DNA of 64,000 nucleotides from NCBI GenBank assembly GCA_032622095.1, contig CP136061.1, forward strand, positions 45,515,797 to 45,579,796, given 5' to 3'. This document shows, piece after piece, positions 10,363-22,600 of this stretch. The number at the start of each line of letters is the position of its first letter. The first letter of the stretch is position 1. The notes beneath the pieces were generated by a model that was not told the origin of the DNA, made no database searches, and saw nothing but the letters and a program-made list of their open reading frames with translations. The stretch comes from Siphonodentalium dalli (taxonomy: Eukaryota > Mollusca > Scaphopoda > Gadilida > Siphonodentaliidae). The position numbers and the translations under genes are program-made.

Positions 10363-11529
10363 ATGAAAATAGCTAAAGTAGTGCCGATTCACAAAGCTGG
10401 AAGTGAACAACTCTTAGATAACTACAGACCGATTAGTATATTGCCCTCCTTTTCGAAATTACTAGAAAAAGCGATGTACACAAGACTTGTTAAGTTTCTT
10501 AATAAACACAATATTTTGAATGAACACCAATACGGTTTCAGAAAACACCATTCAACTGTTCACCCTGTGCTACACCTACTTGAACATATCTGTACTGAAA
10601 ATAACAAAAAATCAAAAGACTTCACATTGGCTCCGCTACTAGACCTATCAAAGGCATTCGATACCATAGATCACAACATTCTTTTGAGAAAATTAAACCA
10701 TTATGGAATAAGAGGAATAGCAAATCTTTGGTTTCGAAATTATTTATCGGATAGAAAACAGTATGTTTCGTTAGGAGGAAACCAGTCTGGCATGCTTCCC
10801 GTCACTATTGGGGTCCCTCAAGGATCCATATTTGGCCCCATACTTGTTTTGCTCTATGACTACGATATTCGAAATTCTACAAAAATGAATCTTGTCTCGT
10901 TTGCCGACGATACAACAGTGTATGAATCGGGTGTCGATGTTAGAAAATTAGAGTGCCACGTTAATTTTGAACTGCACAAACTATTCCAATGGTGCTGTGC
11001 GAACCGTCTATCATTAAACGCAAATAAAACACGATTTATCTTATTCGACCAATCGCGATTTATACCGAAAGGTACACATATCAATGTATCAATCAACAAT
11101 ATATCGATCGAGAGAGTAGGTGAAGACTCAAGCGAAAAAAGCGTACGATTTTAAGGCATATTTATGGATGAAAATCTCAGTTATACTGCTCATATTTCTA
11201 AAGTCTGCTCCAAAATAGCCTATGCAAATTATGAATTGAATAAGGTGAAGAAACTGCTTCCATATCAAACTCTTAGAACTCTATATTACTCTATTGTTCA
11301 AAGTCATTTACTGTATGGCATTGAAGTATGGGGTCACAGCAAACATGTTCATAGACTGTTTCTGCTTCAGAAGAAGACCATTAGAATTATAAACAATAAG
11401 CGCTATAACTCACACACTGATCCTTTATTTAGCAAAAATAAAATTAAAAAAATTAAAGATCTATACGAACTGAATGTTGCACTGTTTATGCCTTTCTTTC
11501 ACCTTCTTTTAATTCATTTTTTGAAATAA
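10363..11529 (+). pseudogene. LINE reverse transcriptase, one frameshift
   Basis: The frame 10363-11154 holds the RT palm and fingers: NYRPISILPS (residues ~20-29), QYGFRKHHST (~56-65), LLDLSKAFD with catalytic Asp (~92-100), VPQGSIFGP (~151-159) and FADDTTVY (~180-187) with the catalytic Asp pair. After a frameshift at ~11150 the frame 11164-11529 gives the thumb region (SYTAHISKVCSKIAYANYEL... then YGIEVWG). The usual LLYINDI is replaced by LLYDYDI. The polymerase core is well kept but the gene is broken upstream and by this frameshift. Confidence 0.8.
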
Positions 11530-12345
11530 ATAAAGCTAATACCCGACAGAAGGGTTTCTTTAAATTCTCGAAATCGCGGATAAAGTTCCTTGATTCATTC
11601 CCGACATTTAAATTCCCCGCTATTTGGAATAACCTATCCAAAGAACTTCGATCGGAACCGACACGATGCAATTGGAAAAAAAAAAGATCAGTAAATTCAT
11701 CGATTCATATCCCACGTCAGTGACTTGTAATAACCCATACTGCCCAGAATGCACACGTTAACGATGGCACCATAACTCTTTTTAGATTTGTTGATCGCGA
11801 TTTGCTACTTAGTATATGCGTGACGCTTCAAACCCGTATGTACCGTGCAACGACTCCACCCCTTCCATCACATTCGACAATATAATGTTCTAGTGTTCTA
11901 TCTGGATCTTATCCAACTGGCCTGGCGGGTTTCTTCGAAAACGAGGGCAACCTTGGTTTACATAAATGTCTGTATTTAAGAAACCCGCGGGACCACATGC
12001 CACACTCCCTCGGGTCCGTCAAATTTAGAAGAGCATATACATATGTCTGCTATATACTAAGTGTCCCATTTAATCGTTGACATAACCGGAGTTGACACAA
12101 TACATATTATGATGGGGTCAGCAGGAAGACAGACACGAACGAGGTTATGCCAACCCCAGGCTGAGTGCACCCCATTTGGGAGTCAGCATGATGTGGATCG
12201 TCATATATCCATACCTTGCTGACCCTCAACTGGGCAAGTAACTGATCTGATGCACTTGATGATTAAAACCTATTTATGATTATTTTTGTATCTTCTGTAT
12301 TTTTGTATAATGAATGCACTTTGCCAATAAACTATCTATCTATCA

Positions 12346-12404
12346 GTTGGAAAGTTTCCAACATTAGGGGGGGGGGGTGACAGGTTGGAAATTTCCAATA
12401 TAGT
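12346..12404. repeat. Small fold-back with poly(G)
   Basis: GTTGGAAA/GTTTCCAAC forms a short hairpin (12346-12363), followed by an 11-bp G-run and another GGTTGGAAATTTCCAA. Similar motif-plus-G/C-run combinations occur at 4730-4810 and, in reverse, at 27370-27550. They may be relics of one small mobile family. Confidence 0.45.
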
Positions 12405-12409
12405 GATAG

Positions 12410-14290
12410 TGTATGTTTATTTGAAAAAATACATGGCATTTGTGTAAAAGGCCAACCTATAGACATGTATATGGATATACATGTCATTACTGCAACACTG
12501 GACACACTCTTATTAAATACCAACATACAACTAGAGGTCAGATTCCATGGAATCAGATATACTTCCATGGTATCCCATTCCATGTATGTGTTATGCGTAT
12601 AGGTGTGTTCCTCTTCATGAGAATGCATATTGGTGCTTTGTGATCTAATGGTTGACTTGCATTGACATTTATAAACAAGAAGTATACTCATTATGTCATT
12701 TGGTTCGACCCAGCATGGGTGATTAATGGCATTCTAATGCATCATGGTCCTGACCAACTGAGTCACCATTCACCCCAGCCAATCAGTTCATTTTTATTTC
12801 GGTAGGGATACATTTTAGGGCTAATTATAACCCCTCCCCAGGGCACCCAAATCAAGTTCAACGGTCACGAAATTTGGCGTGGCTGATTATATCGTCGCAA
12901 TCGACATGTAGAACAAAAGGGTGTAAAGTATATTAATGTACCATAACTCTGTTATTTCGCACTTATTGAATAGTTCTTTCAGTTTCGTATTCAGAATGTT
13001 TTAGTTTTAATGGCAGATGAAAGACCACTTAGTTAATTAATTAGTAATTCAGTGTGTCATCGCTACACTATAGTCATTGACGTCTTTGTGATAGAGTTAA
13101 CTGTAATCGAGAGATAACTATATCACAATCGATAATGCTAGCTGAGTACTTACCCGTCCTCTCTAAAACTAATGTTGTCCGTATATACTACCAAACACAT
13201 GCAGTGTTCAAAATATAAAACACTGGATTCGCGATTTTCCATTTTTTCCCTTTTACCAGTTTCGGTGGAATTTGCTAAAAGCCTCGACCCTTCCCGGGGA
13301 GTATGCGCGCTCTCCGTTGGGCAGGTTACTTTCATAGTAGACCTGGCATACCTATGGTATATCGGTGAACATATTCATGCATTAGGAATATGCTATCACG
13401 CAATGCACAATATTAGTTTTCCGTATCTTGTTTGAAAATATCATAACAATGAACAATACCACCACAAACTTGTGCTAAATATCAGGTTATCAGCCTTTAA
13501 ACCCGTTAGTTCAGCGTTGATCATTCACTCAATGGTGTTACTTATGGTTGTGTGTGCAGCATATAATTATGTGAAATATTATGAAGAAGGTCTAAATGAC
13601 TAAATGTGGTTATGTGCAAAGAACGTAGTAAGTTTCCCGTATATGTGTCTCTGGTGAATGTTACCAAATAAAATTTCCAGGCAAAAACACAGTCTCTGCC
13701 ACATAATTTATTGAAGATACTATATGGCCTCAGTTGCGTTTTGATAAATTGCATTCACAATATACCACCATCCATTCTTGTCATAAAAGCGACATATTCG
13801 TGTTTCATCACATGATCGGAGTAAACTATGATTACTAGTTTGAGACGCGGCAATAGGATCTACACATTTTACCTAGTACTTCAAGAATATCTCTGAAACT
13901 CTTCCTATTTTAGAGAATTTTGAAAGGTTTGGTCACATATGTATACACATCTCTGCTTCTAGAAAATGTCACAAAATACACAATATATCCCTTATGAATC
14001 TCACTTAACTGTTTGATTACATATATATCACACGATTTAAACAATATAACACTGCGTTACTATTCCGTTTCTGGGTGCCAAAAAGTCCAGATTTAGCCGT
14101 TGTATGAGATCCTGATTTCGCTTGCTCTCTCTTGAGATACATTAGATAGAATTCGTACATATATGATCAAATGTTTCTCTTATCCTCTGTACTCAGTATT
14201 CTTCGCATAACTCGAGCGTTCGTTCACTCTTATACGACTATAGCTCTTCAATTTTTGACAAAATGTAAAATTAGTTCGATTTTGTCCATT
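12410..14290. other. Non-coding stretch, nothing recognised
   Basis: Read on both strands without finding a domain, a repeat array or an RNA gene. Short frames (13172-13435 and others) have no motif or compositional support. Confidence 0.5.
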
Positions 14291-14569
14291 TTGGCGGCCA
14301 TTTTGTGACAGACATTCTACATATAAGGTTTACGACTAAGCATTGTTAGTGTATATATTTCAATTTATTACACATTTGGCATTAATTGGTGCGCCTACCG
14401 CAGAAATTAAGCATTTTCCGATACCAACTGCCATTTTGGGCGCCATGTTGAATTGGGAATTTTTCCCGAAGTTCATTTTAGCGGATTTTGTATATGTTGT
14501 TCAGCAAACCAGTCGGCACATTTTGAGACCAACACGGCTTCTTTACCAATTTATTCCGGTACTAACGCT

Positions 14570-14905
14570 GAAGGGGTCACTCTCACCAAAAAAAGTGCTG
14601 AAGGGTACACAGGATTTGAAAATGTGCTGAAGGGTACACAGGGTTTGTGATCGGCACGAATTGAAAATGTGCTGAAGGGTACACAGGGTTTGTGATCGGC
14701 ACGAACACCATTACTTAAGTTGTGTTTATGAAAGTCTGGCGCCCATTAGCAGTTTCTTTTCAGTACATTTTAATATTCATTGGAACGTAAACAATTTTTC
14801 TCTAACAGAAATCATGCCAGATACGAAAACTGAATGTCCTTTAGGACATTTCAAACCCTGTGTACCCTTCAGCACATTTTGGAAATCATGTGTACCCCTC
14901 CAGCG
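14570..14905. repeat. Short direct and inverted repeats (GTGCTGAAGGGTACACAGG)
   Basis: The motif GTGCTGAAGGGTACACAGG appears three times at about 14597-14690. Its reverse complement (CCTGTGTACCCTTCAGCAC) follows at about 14857, with a degenerate second inverted copy at 14890-14905. The arrangement could fold into a hairpin with a ~160-bp loop. Confidence 0.8.
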
Positions 14906-15428
14906 GTACTAATACCTATCGAACATACTATTCTGGCTCTCTTGTGTTTTGTGAATACCAGTGAATCTTGTCTTTGAAAGAAGTGTCATAACAACTTGTG
15001 TTGATGGGAGTTTTGAGGGAATAGAGAACCTACAACAGTGTGTGTAATCAAACATGTACATTCAGAGTCATACTCACACAATGAGTCTATCGTTATCGTG
15101 TCGACTCGGAAATGTCATACACTGAGAGCTTTAGGCTTCCATCAGTTTACGCTGCGTCGCGTTACGATAATTCATTCGATTGTAGACTTTTGTCTTGGTG
15201 CTACTAATGATGAGTTCTGATTGGCGCTACTGACGTGGTATACCGCGGTTCGGGAAATCGAAAGTCTACGCCAAGTAATCAGACCCACTATTTACATGTG
15301 GGTCCGTAGTTAACTTAGACTGATATATAACTTATATACATGTTGATAAGTTATACCCAGCTATGTGTTGAATATAATTCAACTACACATGCAATGCAGT
15401 TTCACTATACCGCCTGGTTTGTATTCAG

Positions 15429-15617
15429 ACATGGTCTACAGTGTGGTGGGAACCAATGGTTCTCGATGCTATATGATGTTACCCACACCAGCGATGGCTA
15501 ACCACACTGAAGCACAAAGAATATGCGGACAGCACATACACGGACATCTGGTGGTGATTGAGAACCAGTCAATGCTGGTCACACTGGTGGATATCATGTT
15601 GGCCGAACGGGGAGCCA
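15429..15617 (+). CDS. C-type lectin domain, first exon
   Basis: Encodes the N-terminal half of a CTLD: RCYMM, then EAQRICGQHIHGHLVVIENQ, matching the family pattern (tW)-x-A-x3-C-x4-G-x-L-x-x-I in the first helix/strand region. Acceptor at TTGTATTCAG (exon from 15429) and donor GTGAGT at 15618. Both junctions are phase 1: the start accepts the G left by the EGF exons, and the end (first base of a codon) joins 17007 to make a Thr codon. Sequons NHT and NQS are present. An alternative acceptor at ~15411 would add residues SFTIPPGLYS. The domain is extracellular; ligand unknown. Confidence 0.85.
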
Positions 15618-17006
15618 GTGAGTATATATGAGGCCCTGAAAACTCACACTGTCATCATGGACTATAGCTACCCAAATTATATAACAGGAAGTAGAGGAAG
15701 TAGTAGCATGCCTTGATAACAGGTGCCACGAGATTATTTACTGCAAAAGTTTTTACTGAGCTCTTTTTACGTCAGAGATATTGACAACTTGAAATTTTAG
15801 GACCACTAATTTGGATATTATGTTTCAGTTTTCTTGGGAAAATTTATTATCTATATCCTCAAGTTATAGGGTTATAATTTAGATATTACTGTTTCCAAAT
15901 TATGAATATTTCCTCAATAATATAGTAATATTATAGTATAATGATAGAATGAATGCGATATTTCCACAAATACACTTTGTGTGAGCCGAGCGTTTGTTTA
16001 TATAGAGCACAGGCCCCTGGGGAAAATTACTAAAATACCAATATAGACTATACCAGTGTAAAGGTTCCAATGATAAATTTTGGCTAAAAACAACACCAAC
16101 TATCAAAACTCTACTAAATTCTAGAAATCGACAATTGCAGCCAAAATATCTTCAGATGTGTCTTGTTGGCAATAACATTTCCCCCTTTCATTTGACATAT
16201 AACATGACGAAATTGAACGAATCGAAGTCGAGCTATCCTATAAAAACTAACTAACTCTACCGAAGAAATCGGGTCGTCAATCTCCATGTCCGCTCAGAGG
16301 CCTTTGAACTAGTTACAAAATACATATTTTCGAGTAATAATTTGTCGCGAACGTGTACTTAAACGCAATGACTTAACCGATAAATGCTCATATATGTTCC
16401 GCAAGTCATTCCGAAGGCACCCATACCTTTTGTTATTTCATCCAATGTGTTTGTGCCAAATTTTTCAGCTTTGTTCATCAAACGAATTCAGAAACAAGAC
16501 GTGTCTGCGAAGGGAAGTAAATATTGAAAACTAAAATAAAATAGAATGCGCGTGAAATTCCCAGAATGTTAATGCTGTATCAAAGCAAATTCCAATTATT
16601 TAACTATACTTTCAAGTTCAATTCTGTTTTTAAATCAGATAAACTTCTTGGTACAGATAAAATTATTAATTCAAGTGTTTCTTCAATACTCTATCAGATA
16701 TCTTACATGTTGATTTTTTCAAGCCATCATTTGTGAACTTTACTCTCGATTATTGTCAATCAATAAGCAAGCCGGTCACAATTTGCTGCCAATCATAAGT
16801 CATCATTTGGGTTTCAATAAGTTCAACAAATGTCCTCGTATCTGAAAAATTTCTACCAATGGATAGAAAGCATGTATTATCCGACGTCTGCTAATTTTTC
16901 CCTATCACCCCCCAATGGATAATATATCAATCCAATATATACTCTGTAATTGGCGGAAGAGTCCAGTTGGTAAAGAAAGAGTTCAACTGCCTTTCCTTAT
17001 TTTCAG
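15618..17006 (+). other. Intron within the lectin domain
   Basis: Bounded by GTGAGT at 15618 and CTTATTTTCAG at 17006, phase 1, 1389 bp. Apart from a fragment at 16008-16055 shared with 47097-47144, nothing was recognised in it. Confidence 0.75.
16008..16055. repeat. Arm of a dispersed hairpin element
   Basis: Matches 47097-47144 over 48 bp (CACAGGCCCCTGGGGAAAAT and onward to GACTATACCA). At 47 kb the same sequence is followed by its own inverted copy; here only one arm is present. Confidence 0.85.
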
Positions 17007-17212
17007 CTCATACTTGGGTGGATGGAGAAAAGGCAAACGCTACTTCGCCATGGTTACATTGGGACGGCAGGGATGTTCAATATTGGCCACAGCATCAGAT
17101 ATCTGACCCTGGCACAGAATATTGTTTCAGGATGGTGCCATATGGTTTCATGGACCAGAGATGTGAAGTCGTGTATCATTATGCCTGCCAAAGGGGCTCC
17201 ATGTTTCCTTGA
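17007..17212 (+). CDS. C-type lectin domain, last exon with stop codon
   Basis: Completes the CTLD of 15429-15617. Joined, the two exons give a 131-residue domain, normal family length. Key residues: HTWVDG, WLHWDG, EYCFRM and QRCEVVYHYAC, supplying the last three conserved cysteines; with RIC in the first exon both canonical disulfides can form. An extra cysteine (RCY, residue 14) has no obvious partner. The sugar-binding motifs are degenerate: the EPN/QPD position reads SDP and the WND position reads MDQ, so Ca-dependent mannose or galactose binding is unlikely. The acceptor has a good pyrimidine tract. TGA at 17210-17212 ends the protein shortly after the domain (RGSMFP). A satellite array begins a few bases downstream. 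Confidence 0.88.
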
Positions 17213-17218
17213 CTCAAA

Positions 17219-19680
17219 AGTTTGGGCTCCTTAGTGGGTTTTAAGGGTATGGAGACAGTCCAACACCCACAGCACCCATGACAATTCAAGTTAAATTGGT
17301 ATATTTAACTTGAATTGGGCCATATGACCCATTATATGTATCTACTTCCAACACTTTTGTTGTTTGTGGATAGGTATGCATCTATGCAAATGGTTTGCAC
17401 AAAGTTTGGGCTCCTCAGTGGGTTTTAAGGGTATGGAGACAGCCCAACACCCACAGCACCCATGATAAAACCATACAGCACCTGTGCCTATGAAAACATA
17501 TTTCTGAGTCAGCCATCTCTCAGACTATACCCATTCTGTAAATGATTCCACATTTCACTTTAGAATATATAGAGGCAATGGGAAAGAAATATTTGGTCAC
17601 CTGAATGGGATTTTGGGCTCTAGTCAGGGGGGATATTTGGTTTTTTAATGGTTAAATTGGTATATTTAACTGGAATTGGGTCCTGTATAGGTATATACTT
17701 CTAGGTCTCCTAGTGTTTTTGGAAATATCTGCATCAGTATAAGAAGATTTGCAAAAGTTTGGGCTCCTTAGTGGGTTTTAAGGGTATGGAGACAGCCCAA
17801 CACCCACAGCACCCATGACAATTAAAGTTAAATTGGTATATTTAACTTGAATTGGGCCATATGACCCATTATATGTATCTACTTCCAACACTTTTGTTGT
17901 TTGCGGATAGGTATGCATCTGTGCAAATGGTTTGCGCAAAGTTTGGGCTCCTCAGTAGGTTTTAAGGGTATTGAGACAGCCCAACACCCACAGCACCCAT
18001 GATAAAACCATACAGCACCCGTGCCTATGAAAACATATTTCTGAGTCAGCCATCTCTCAGACTATACCCATTCTGTAAATGATTCCACATTTCACTTTAG
18101 AATATATAGAGGAAATGGGAAAAAAATATTTGGGCACCTGAATGGGATTTTGGGCTCTAGTCAGGGGGGATATTTGGTTTTTTTAATGGTTAAATTGGTA
18201 TATTTAACTGGAATTGGGTCCTGTATAGGTATATACTTCTAGGTCTCCTAGTGTTTTTGGAAATATCTGCATCAGTATAAGATTTGCAAAGGTTTGGGCT
18301 CCTTAGTGGGTTTTAAGGGTATGGAGACAGCCCAACACCCACAGCACCCATGACAATTCAAGTTAAATTGGTATATTTAACTTGAATTGGGCCATATGAC
18401 CCATTATATGTATCTACTTCCAACACTTTTGTTGTTTGCGGATAGGTATGCATCTGTGCAAATGGTTTGCACAAAGTTTGGGCTCCTCAGTGGGTTTTAA
18501 GGGTATTGAGACAGCCCAACACCCACAGCACCCATGATAAAACCATACAGCACCGGTGCCTATGAAAACATATTTCTGAGTCAGCCATCTCTCAGACTAT
18601 ACCCATTCTGTAAATGATTCCACATTTCACTTTAGAATATATAGAGGCAATGGGAAAAAATATTTGGGCACCTGAATGGGATTTTGGGCTCTAGTCAGGG
18701 GGGATATTTGGTTTTTTTAATGGTTAAATTGGTATATTTAACTGGAATTGGGTCCTGTATAGGTATATACTTCTAGGTCTCCTAGTGTTTTTGGAAATAT
18801 CTGCATCAGTATAAGAAGATTTGCAAAAGTTTGGGCTCCTTAGTGGGTTTTAAGGGTATGGAGACAGTCCAACACCCACAGCACCCATGACAATTCAAGT
18901 TAAATTGGTATATTTAACTTGAATTGGGCCATATGACCCATTATATGTATCTACATCCAACACTTTTGTTGTTTGTGGATAGGTATGCATCTATGCAAAT
19001 GGTTTGCACAAAGTTTGGGCTCCTCAGTGGGTTTTAAGGGTATGGAGACAGCCCAACACCCACAGCACCCATGATAAAACCATACAGCGCCCTTGCCTAT
19101 GAAAACATATTTCTGAGTCAGCCATCTCTCAGACTATACCCATTCTGTAAATGATTCCACATTTCACTTTAGAATATATAGAGGCAATGGGAAAAAATAT
19201 TTGGGCACCTGAACGGGATTTTGGGCTCTAGTCAGGGGGGATATTTGGTTTTTTAATGGTTAAATTGGTATATTTAACTGGAATTGGGTCCTGTATAGGT
19301 ATATACTTCTAGGTCTCCTAGTGTTTTTGGAAATATCTGCATCAGTATAAGAAGATTTGCAAAAGTTTGGGCTCCTTAGTGGGTTTTAAGGGTATGGAGA
19401 CAGCCCAACACCCACGGCACCCATGATGAAACCATACAGCACCCGTGCCTATAAAATCATTTTTCTGGGTCTCAGACTATGCCCATTCTGAAAATGATAT
19501 ATTTTGGCACCTGGAAGTTATTTTGGGCTCTGGTCAAGGGGAGTGGAATATTAGTAGTCAAGTTGGTATATTTAACTTATATTGTGCCATTATTTATATC
19601 TACATTCAGGGCTTTTAGTGTTATTGAATAGGTAAGCACCTATGTAAATGATTTCCCGTATTGGATTTAAGAGTATCAGG
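17219..19680. repeat. Satellite array, ~537-bp units (4 full plus 1 degenerate)
   Basis: Units start at about 17219, 17756, 18291, 18829 and 19364 with AGTTTGGGCTCCTTAGTGGG, giving periods of 535-538 bp and very high identity. The last copy is shortened and diverged. Each unit contains the start motif twice (second time as CTCCTCAGTGGG), so it descends from a half-size repeat. It also carries a hairpin, CAATTCAAGTTAAAT-TGGTAT-loop, with perfect 15-bp arms in the first unit (17282-17317). The array abuts the lectin stop codon, so any 3' UTR must run into it. Confidence 0.95.
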
Positions 19681-22600
19681 CAAAATATGAAAAATGGTAA
19701 ATATTGCACCAGCGTGTCGTGCAACCGCTTATAAGTTATAAAATTGACTATTCTGTCTTATATACATTGAATACTAACATTTATGATGCACCTTGATTAA
19801 CTTTTACTATTTTAACTACTGAAATTACCAGAATTATGGGATTTTTTGCACAAACTTGGCATCAAAATCGGGAAAAATTAACGTTTCAGGTTTGCACCAT
19901 TTTTTAAAAGTAAAATGGAACTATCTTTGGTATCAAATGTGATTTTTATTTTTGATCTATCTTAAGTGTTTGACACTGAGATGTTTTAGACAAAATTACT
20001 CAAGATGGCTTACAAAATGGCAACCAAATATGGTAAAAAGTTGATTTGTCATATATATTCCGAACATTATTACAAGCTGTTCTGAAAAGGTTGCAAATTG
20101 TGACTCACTTGGTTATTAAACATGCTACTTAATCAATTGATAACTAAATGTTATATTCTGGTTGTTCCAGTACATAATGAGGCATGACAAATCAGCCTTG
20201 GTTTAAGGGGTGCAGTATGAATTTTTGCCGAAAACTTCTTTGGGGATTCTGTCTGTCTTTGAACGGAAATTGGCAGAACGTTGAAACGGAACTGAGAGGG
20301 ATCATATTATGTGGCTACTCTGGCCCATTAGCATCAAAATGTATTAACTTATATACTATTGTCATGAAAACCGTTTCATTCGTATTGCATACCAAACGCC
20401 ATTAAGAGACACTCTGATATGATCTCTCTATCGGTTAACATATCCTTGAGTTATAGGGATAGGAAGTCGATAGTCACACAAGTGCAACTTACACATGACC
20501 ATGCAGTCACTCCACATATGCATGAACACCACATAAATGAACATATGTCACTCGCTTTAAACACATACACCTCACCTACTACTATACAGCCACACATGGA
20601 TATGCACACACCCAACACATGGCCACATAGTCATGAGTAAACATGCATGCACACCAGGTATACTCATACACATCACCCATGGCCATATAGTCACGACCTG
20701 TATACCCATGCATGAACATACAGTAACATCCTGTATACATATTCGCATCACCATTGGTAATACGGTCACTCTATGTACATGTATATATTTGCCAGATGCA
20801 TGGCCATATAAGTACTCAAGATATACATCCAAACGATGACAATATAGTCACTCCCGGTATATATTATCGCCACATTCATGAGCATACATTACTTCTTGTA
20901 TACATATTTGCCTCACCAGGGGTCATAAAGTCACTCCCTGCATATATATTTGCGACACACATGGCCATATATCCACTCAAAATATACATATACACCCAAC
21001 CCAAAACCATAGAGTCATTACATGTATATATAGTATACATATAAACCTCACCAATGGCGTTACAGTCCTTCTAGATATACCAATGTCCCTCAACGCGCAT
21101 GCGGCCATTCATACACTCCAAACGTGCATATATAGACCTCACCATGACAATTCAGCCTCTCGCTGTATACGCATAAACCACACTCGTGATCATACAGTCA
21201 CTCCCTCTATACCAATTCACCCACCATTAATTTTGCCACACTGGCACTCCATATATACATATTGGCGACATCATGGCAAAATAGCCATGCAATATATACA
21301 CGGGCTCGCCACTTGTAGGTAATGAGTCGAAAAGTAATGTGATATTTGCTTAGTATGGCATATAGTCAGTGATCTGGAAGTGATGTTGATCTTATCCAAA
21401 CATTTTGCATCTTTTAAACTCATTGGGAGTAATTTCCAAAAATGTCTAAACTCTACGTTTGGCATAAAATAAAATCTAGTTTTTGTGGGGTACGTTTTAA
21501 AACTATTTTTAAACTTCCATTAAACTGCTCCAGGACCCAGCTTCCAACTCAACATTCATGTCATTAGAACGGGGATCAATTTGTCTGCGAGAAATTGGGA
21601 CCTTTGTCATCATATATGTAGCCTCGAATATTCTGTAGTATGCCTAACAGACATCATCCCCTTTCTCTTAACATCCATACATTTATGTACCACTATCATT
21701 GTGTGGGGAATGGGACAGGATGTAAGCCATTATTTATTTCACTATACTTATATTGACAAACGGAAAGGCCTTATGGTCCGTCAGCCAGTGCTCCATTCTG
21801 ACTTGTTATTGTCATTCCGGAGGGCTAGGTGTGGTTTTCGTTGACGCGGACAAATGTGTCACATTGTCAGATACCCACTTACATATATTTGTTAGCCTAT
21901 ACTTACCTGTATTGGTTGGCATAGGTTAACCTATGATCATAGTCACTCCAGGTGTATATATACCTTATCAATTACCATTAAGATATGCCTATACCCACAC
22001 ACACGGCCATTCGTACACTTCAGACTTGCAAAAATACAGCTCAACCATGACAAGTCAGCAACTCGCTGTATTCTTACCCACCTCATCCATCAGCATTCAG
22101 CTATTCACTGTATACCGGTACACAGCAATGACAATACAGCCACAACAGATAAACATGTACATCCCATCCATGACCAAGATGTCACTATATATATACACAA
22201 GCCCGCCAGTGACCATCAAACTGTACTCCAGGTATGCATATACACTTCAACAACATTGACTCTGCAGTCGTTCCATGTACACATATACACATTGCCCATA
22301 ACCATACAACCACTACATATATATCCATACACCCCATTCATTATCATGCAGCAAACGCGTGTATACATATACACACACCCATGACAATACAGCCACCCAA
22401 TGTACACCTGTACATCCCACCCATGATCACACAGTCACTCCATATATACATACACAACACAAAGATGGACAATGTAGCTAATCTCGCTGTACACACACAC
22501 CACTTCAATGGCCAGACAACAACTCCCTGCATACATGTTCAACTCATACATGACGGTCATGACCATACGCTACTCCTGATATACCTATACAACTCAACGT

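Larger units (their letters stand above)
8690..12345 (+). mobile_element. Near-full-length non-LTR retrotransposon ORF2 region
   Basis: The copy spans an APE endonuclease (8694-9573), a decayed linker (9574-10362) and a reverse transcriptase (10363-11529). A 3' UTR ends in AATAAACTATC with CTATC/TATC repeats at ~12331-12344, the short tandem tail typical of many LINEs. Several frameshifts and stops make it inactive. RT motifs (FADDTTVY, VPQGS) fit the Jockey/CR1 superclade; I cannot assign the clade by eye. The left boundary is uncertain (8600-8690, after a TA run at ~8629-8645). It lies in the presumed long intron between the EGF and lectin exons, in the sense direction. Confidence 0.8.
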
